Source: Nonomuraea basaltis (GTDB taxonomy: Bacteria > Actinomycetota > Actinomycetes > Streptosporangiales > Streptosporangiaceae). From it: DNA of 64,000 bases. Within the stretch, counting starts at the first letter, position 1; each line of letters begins with the position of its first letter. The translations under genes and the position numbers were made by a program. Below are positions 62,180 to 64,000 of this stretch, piece by piece. The notes under the pieces are model-generated. The model made no database searches and had not been told where the DNA came from. It was given only the letters and a program-made list of their open reading frames with translations. Location: assembly GCF_005893125.1 (NCBI RefSeq), contig NZ_VCJS01000003.1, positions 62,001 to 126,000 on the forward strand. Direction: 5' to 3'.

Positions 62180-62857
62180 CTACTGATCCAGGCCTATTCC
62201 ACCACGCCGCGGGGTCACAAGCCCGGATTCGTACGCGAACACCACGAGCTGGGCGCGGTCGCGGGCATGCAGCTTGGTCATCGCGCGGCTGACGTGCGTC
62301 TTCGCGGTGGTCGGGCTGATCACCATGTGGGCGGCGATCTCGTCGTTGGACAGGCCGCGCGCCACCAGCGCGGTCACCTCGCGCTCGCGGTTGGTGAGCA
62401 CGTCGAGCCCCAGAGGCGCAGGCTCGGGGCGGCGGGCGACGTACTCGCCGATCAGCCGGCGGGTGATGGCCGGGGAGAGCAGCGCGTCGCCGCGGGCCGC
62501 CACTCTGACGCCCTGCAGCAGGTCGGCCGGCTCGGTGTCCTTGACCAGGAAGCCGCCGGCACCGGCCCGGAGCGCGTTGAAGACGTACTCGTCGAGGCCG
62601 TAGTTGGTGAGGATCACGACGTGGACGCCGCTCAGCCGCTCGTCGGCGGCGATCCGCCGGGTCGCCTCGATGCCGTCCATCACCGGCATCTGGATGTCGA
62701 CCAGCGCCACGTCGGGCAGGTGCTCCAGGGCGAGCGCGACGGCCTGCTCGCCGTTCGCCGCATCGGCCACCACCTCGATGTCGTCCTCGGCCTCCAGCAG
62801 GGCACGGAAGCTGCCGCGGATGAGCGCCTGGTCGTCCACGATCAGAACGCGGATCAC
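62180..62857 (-). CDS. LuxR/NarL-type response regulator
   Basis: A 225-aa response regulator. Receiver domain with phospho-acceptor D54 (ALVDIQMPVMDG), acidic pair in IVDDQALIRGSF, and switch Thr/Lys later; NarL-type HTH in the C-terminal part (TNREREVTALVARGLSNDEI). It is the partner of the histidine kinase upstream, whose stop overlaps its start by four bases. Confidence 0.93.
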   Translation of the reverse strand: MIRVLIVDDQALIRGSFRALLEAEDDIEVVADAANGEQAVALALEHLPDVALVDIQMPVMDGIEATRRIAADERLSGVHVVILTNYGLDEYVFNALRAGAGGFLVKDTEPADLLQGVRVAARGDALLSPAITRRLIGEYVARRPEPAPLGLDVLTNREREVTALVARGLSNDEIAAHMVISPTTAKTHVSRAMTKLHARDRAQLVVFAYESGLVTPRRGGIGLDQ

Positions 62858-64000
62858 GATGTCTCTTTCAAGGGCAGCGCCTCTTTCGCCAGAACCGTCT
62901 CATTCAACGGCGACGTCTCCTTCAGCGGAAGCTCGGCGCGTACGGTGAAACCGCCTTCGGGGCGGGGCTCGGCACGCAGCCGGCCGCCGAGGGCCGTCAC
63001 GCGCTCACGCATGCCGAGCAGGCCCACGCCGGGCACGGGCGGCGCGTCCTTGCTGGCCGTTCCGTCGTCGTCCACCTGCACGATCAGCTCTTCGCCCGCG
63101 TAGTCGACGCGTATCGCCGCCGTGGCTCCGCCCGCGTGCCTGGAGACGTTGGTGAGGGCCTCCTGGACGATACGGTACGCGGCCCGGTCAACCTCGGCGG
63201 GCAACTCGCGGCGTACGCCGGAGATCGTCACTGTGGCCGGCAGGCCGGTCGAGCGGGCCCGCTCCACCAGGTCGCCGAGCCGGTCGAGCCCGCTGGCCGG
63301 CGCCTCGCCATCGGAGGAGCCGTCGGCGTCGCGCAGCACCTCCAGCGTGGCGCGCAGCTCGCGCATGGCGTCGCTGCTGGCCTCCTGGATCGCCAGCAGC
63401 GCTGCGGGCACCTCCTCGCCGCGCTTACGGGCCAGGTGGACGGCCACCCCGGCCTGGACCTTGATGATCGAGATGCTGTGGGTGAGCGAGTCGTGCAGCT
63501 CTCTGGCGATGCGCAGCCGCTCCTCGCCCGCGCGGCGCCGGGCCGCCTCCTCGCGGGTGCGCTCGGCCTCGGCGGCGCGCTGCTCGGCCTGCTCCAGGTA
63601 CGCGTGCCGGTGCCGGGTCACCGTCGCCGCCACGCCGGCCGCCAGGAACCAGCCGACCAGCAGTGCGGTGTTCCGGAGATTCTGCCCGCTCCCGTCGGCG
63701 TCGGGCAGGTTCACCGCCAGGCCGGCGCCCAGGAACACCGCGCTCGCCAGCGCCGCGGCCAGCCGATGGTCGGCCCTGACCGCGGCGAACACCGACACCA
63801 GCACGGGAAAGGCGGCCGGTGGGCCCGGCTCGGCGTGCGCCGCGTACACGAGCATGCAGGCCGTGCTGACGACCAGCGGCACCAGGGGCGCCCGGCGCCA
63901 GGCGACCAGCACGAGGGACCCGACGAGGACTGCCGCGAGATCGAGCGCGCTCGCGCCCGGCGTGCCGAGCACGGTGGCCGACAGCATGACGGCGACCACC
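62854..64000 (-). CDS. Histidine kinase, partial at window edge
   Basis: At least 381 residues of a NarX-type sensor kinase; the 5' end lies beyond the window. Several membrane helices (about residues 15-125) precede a coiled coil, then the H box RIARELHDSLTHSI (H169 in this fragment) of the HisKA_3 family and a HATPase domain (N box YRIVQEALTNVSRHAGG, G box GVGLLGMRERVTALGG). The C-terminus ends in an odd repeat tail with two LPLKETS units. Sensor input unknown. It controls the downstream response regulator. Confidence 0.9.
   Translation of the reverse strand, partial: VVAVMLSATVLGTPGASALDLAAVLVGSLVLVAWRRAPLVPLVVSTACMLVYAAHAEPGPPAAFPVLVSVFAAVRADHRLAAALASAVFLGAGLAVNLPDADGSGQNLRNTALLVGWFLAAGVAATVTRHRHAYLEQAEQRAAEAERTREEAARRRAGEERLRIARELHDSLTHSISIIKVQAGVAVHLARKRGEEVPAALLAIQEASSDAMRELRATLEVLRDADGSSDGEAPASGLDRLGDLVERARSTGLPATVTISGVRRELPAEVDRAAYRIVQEALTNVSRHAGGATAAIRVDYAGEELIVQVDDDGTASKDAPPVPGVGLLGMRERVTALGGRLRAEPRPEGGFTVRAELPLKETSPLNETVLAKEALPLKETS

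Overview
The window is GC-rich DNA from an actinomycete. The gene content (ffs-dnaX-ybaB-recR, DUF3073, DUF5063, lysC-asd, F420/flavin LLM oxidoreductases, an AfsR-type SARP regulator, LuxR-type LAL regulator, two LytR-CpsA-Psr proteins, abundant TetR/LysR/MarR/HxlR regulators) suggests a filamentous member of the Streptosporangiales, perhaps Nonomuraea-like. The genus is inference from style and gene order, not from a search.

Layout. 1-264: a degraded IS5-type transposase end beside tRNA-Ser(GGA). 371-6727: housekeeping block of SRP RNA, dnaX, ybaB/ebfC, recR and a DUF5063 gene, interrupted by a GAF/winged-helix regulator. 6815-9144: lysC-asd, the first steps of aspartate-family amino-acid synthesis. 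9209-20287: accessory genes, including a secreted M15-like peptidase with a ten-residue repeat, TetR regulators, an LLM oxidoreductase coupled to a frameshifted amidase, an amidohydrolase, SURF1, a protein tyrosine phosphatase and a 2-hydroxyacid dehydrogenase that lacks its catalytic His. 20432-25396: a methyltransferase and a 1,004-aa AfsR-like regulator flanked by two similar promoter-like elements. 25397-34573: a GNAT, aminotransferase with divergent LysR, rnhB, an LLM enzyme, a CooC/MinD-like ATPase with a small partner, TPR, LCP and methyltransferase genes.

34614-42233: a two-gene cassette of a diverged thymidylate-synthase-like protein and a four-helix membrane protein, a flavoprotein, a truncated beta-lactamase-fold remnant, and three regulator/enzyme pairs (TetR/quinone oxidoreductase, LysR/DapA-like, MarR/FAD monooxygenase), two of them with clear palindromic operators. 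42243-49981: a NfeD-like / flotillin / giant AAA+ ATPase operon, the ATPase carrying a perfect 72-bp tandem duplication. 50126-60428: quinone oxidoreductase, aminoglycoside-type kinase, menB, ArsR regulator, DUF3073, a P450 remnant, alpha/beta hydrolase, LAL regulator, F420-dependent-type reductase and an LCP protein. 60570-64000: a three-gene molybdopterin oxidoreductase / flavin reductase / DUF6510 operon and a two-component system cut by the window edge.

The best candidates for something undescribed are the thymidylate-synthase-like plus 4TM pair (34614-35906), the NfeD-flotillin-AAA+ operon (42243-49981), and the paired SARP-box/hairpin elements around the AfsR-like gene (21840-25312). 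Three decayed genes (amidase, beta-lactamase fold, P450) show that parts of the accessory sequence are eroding.
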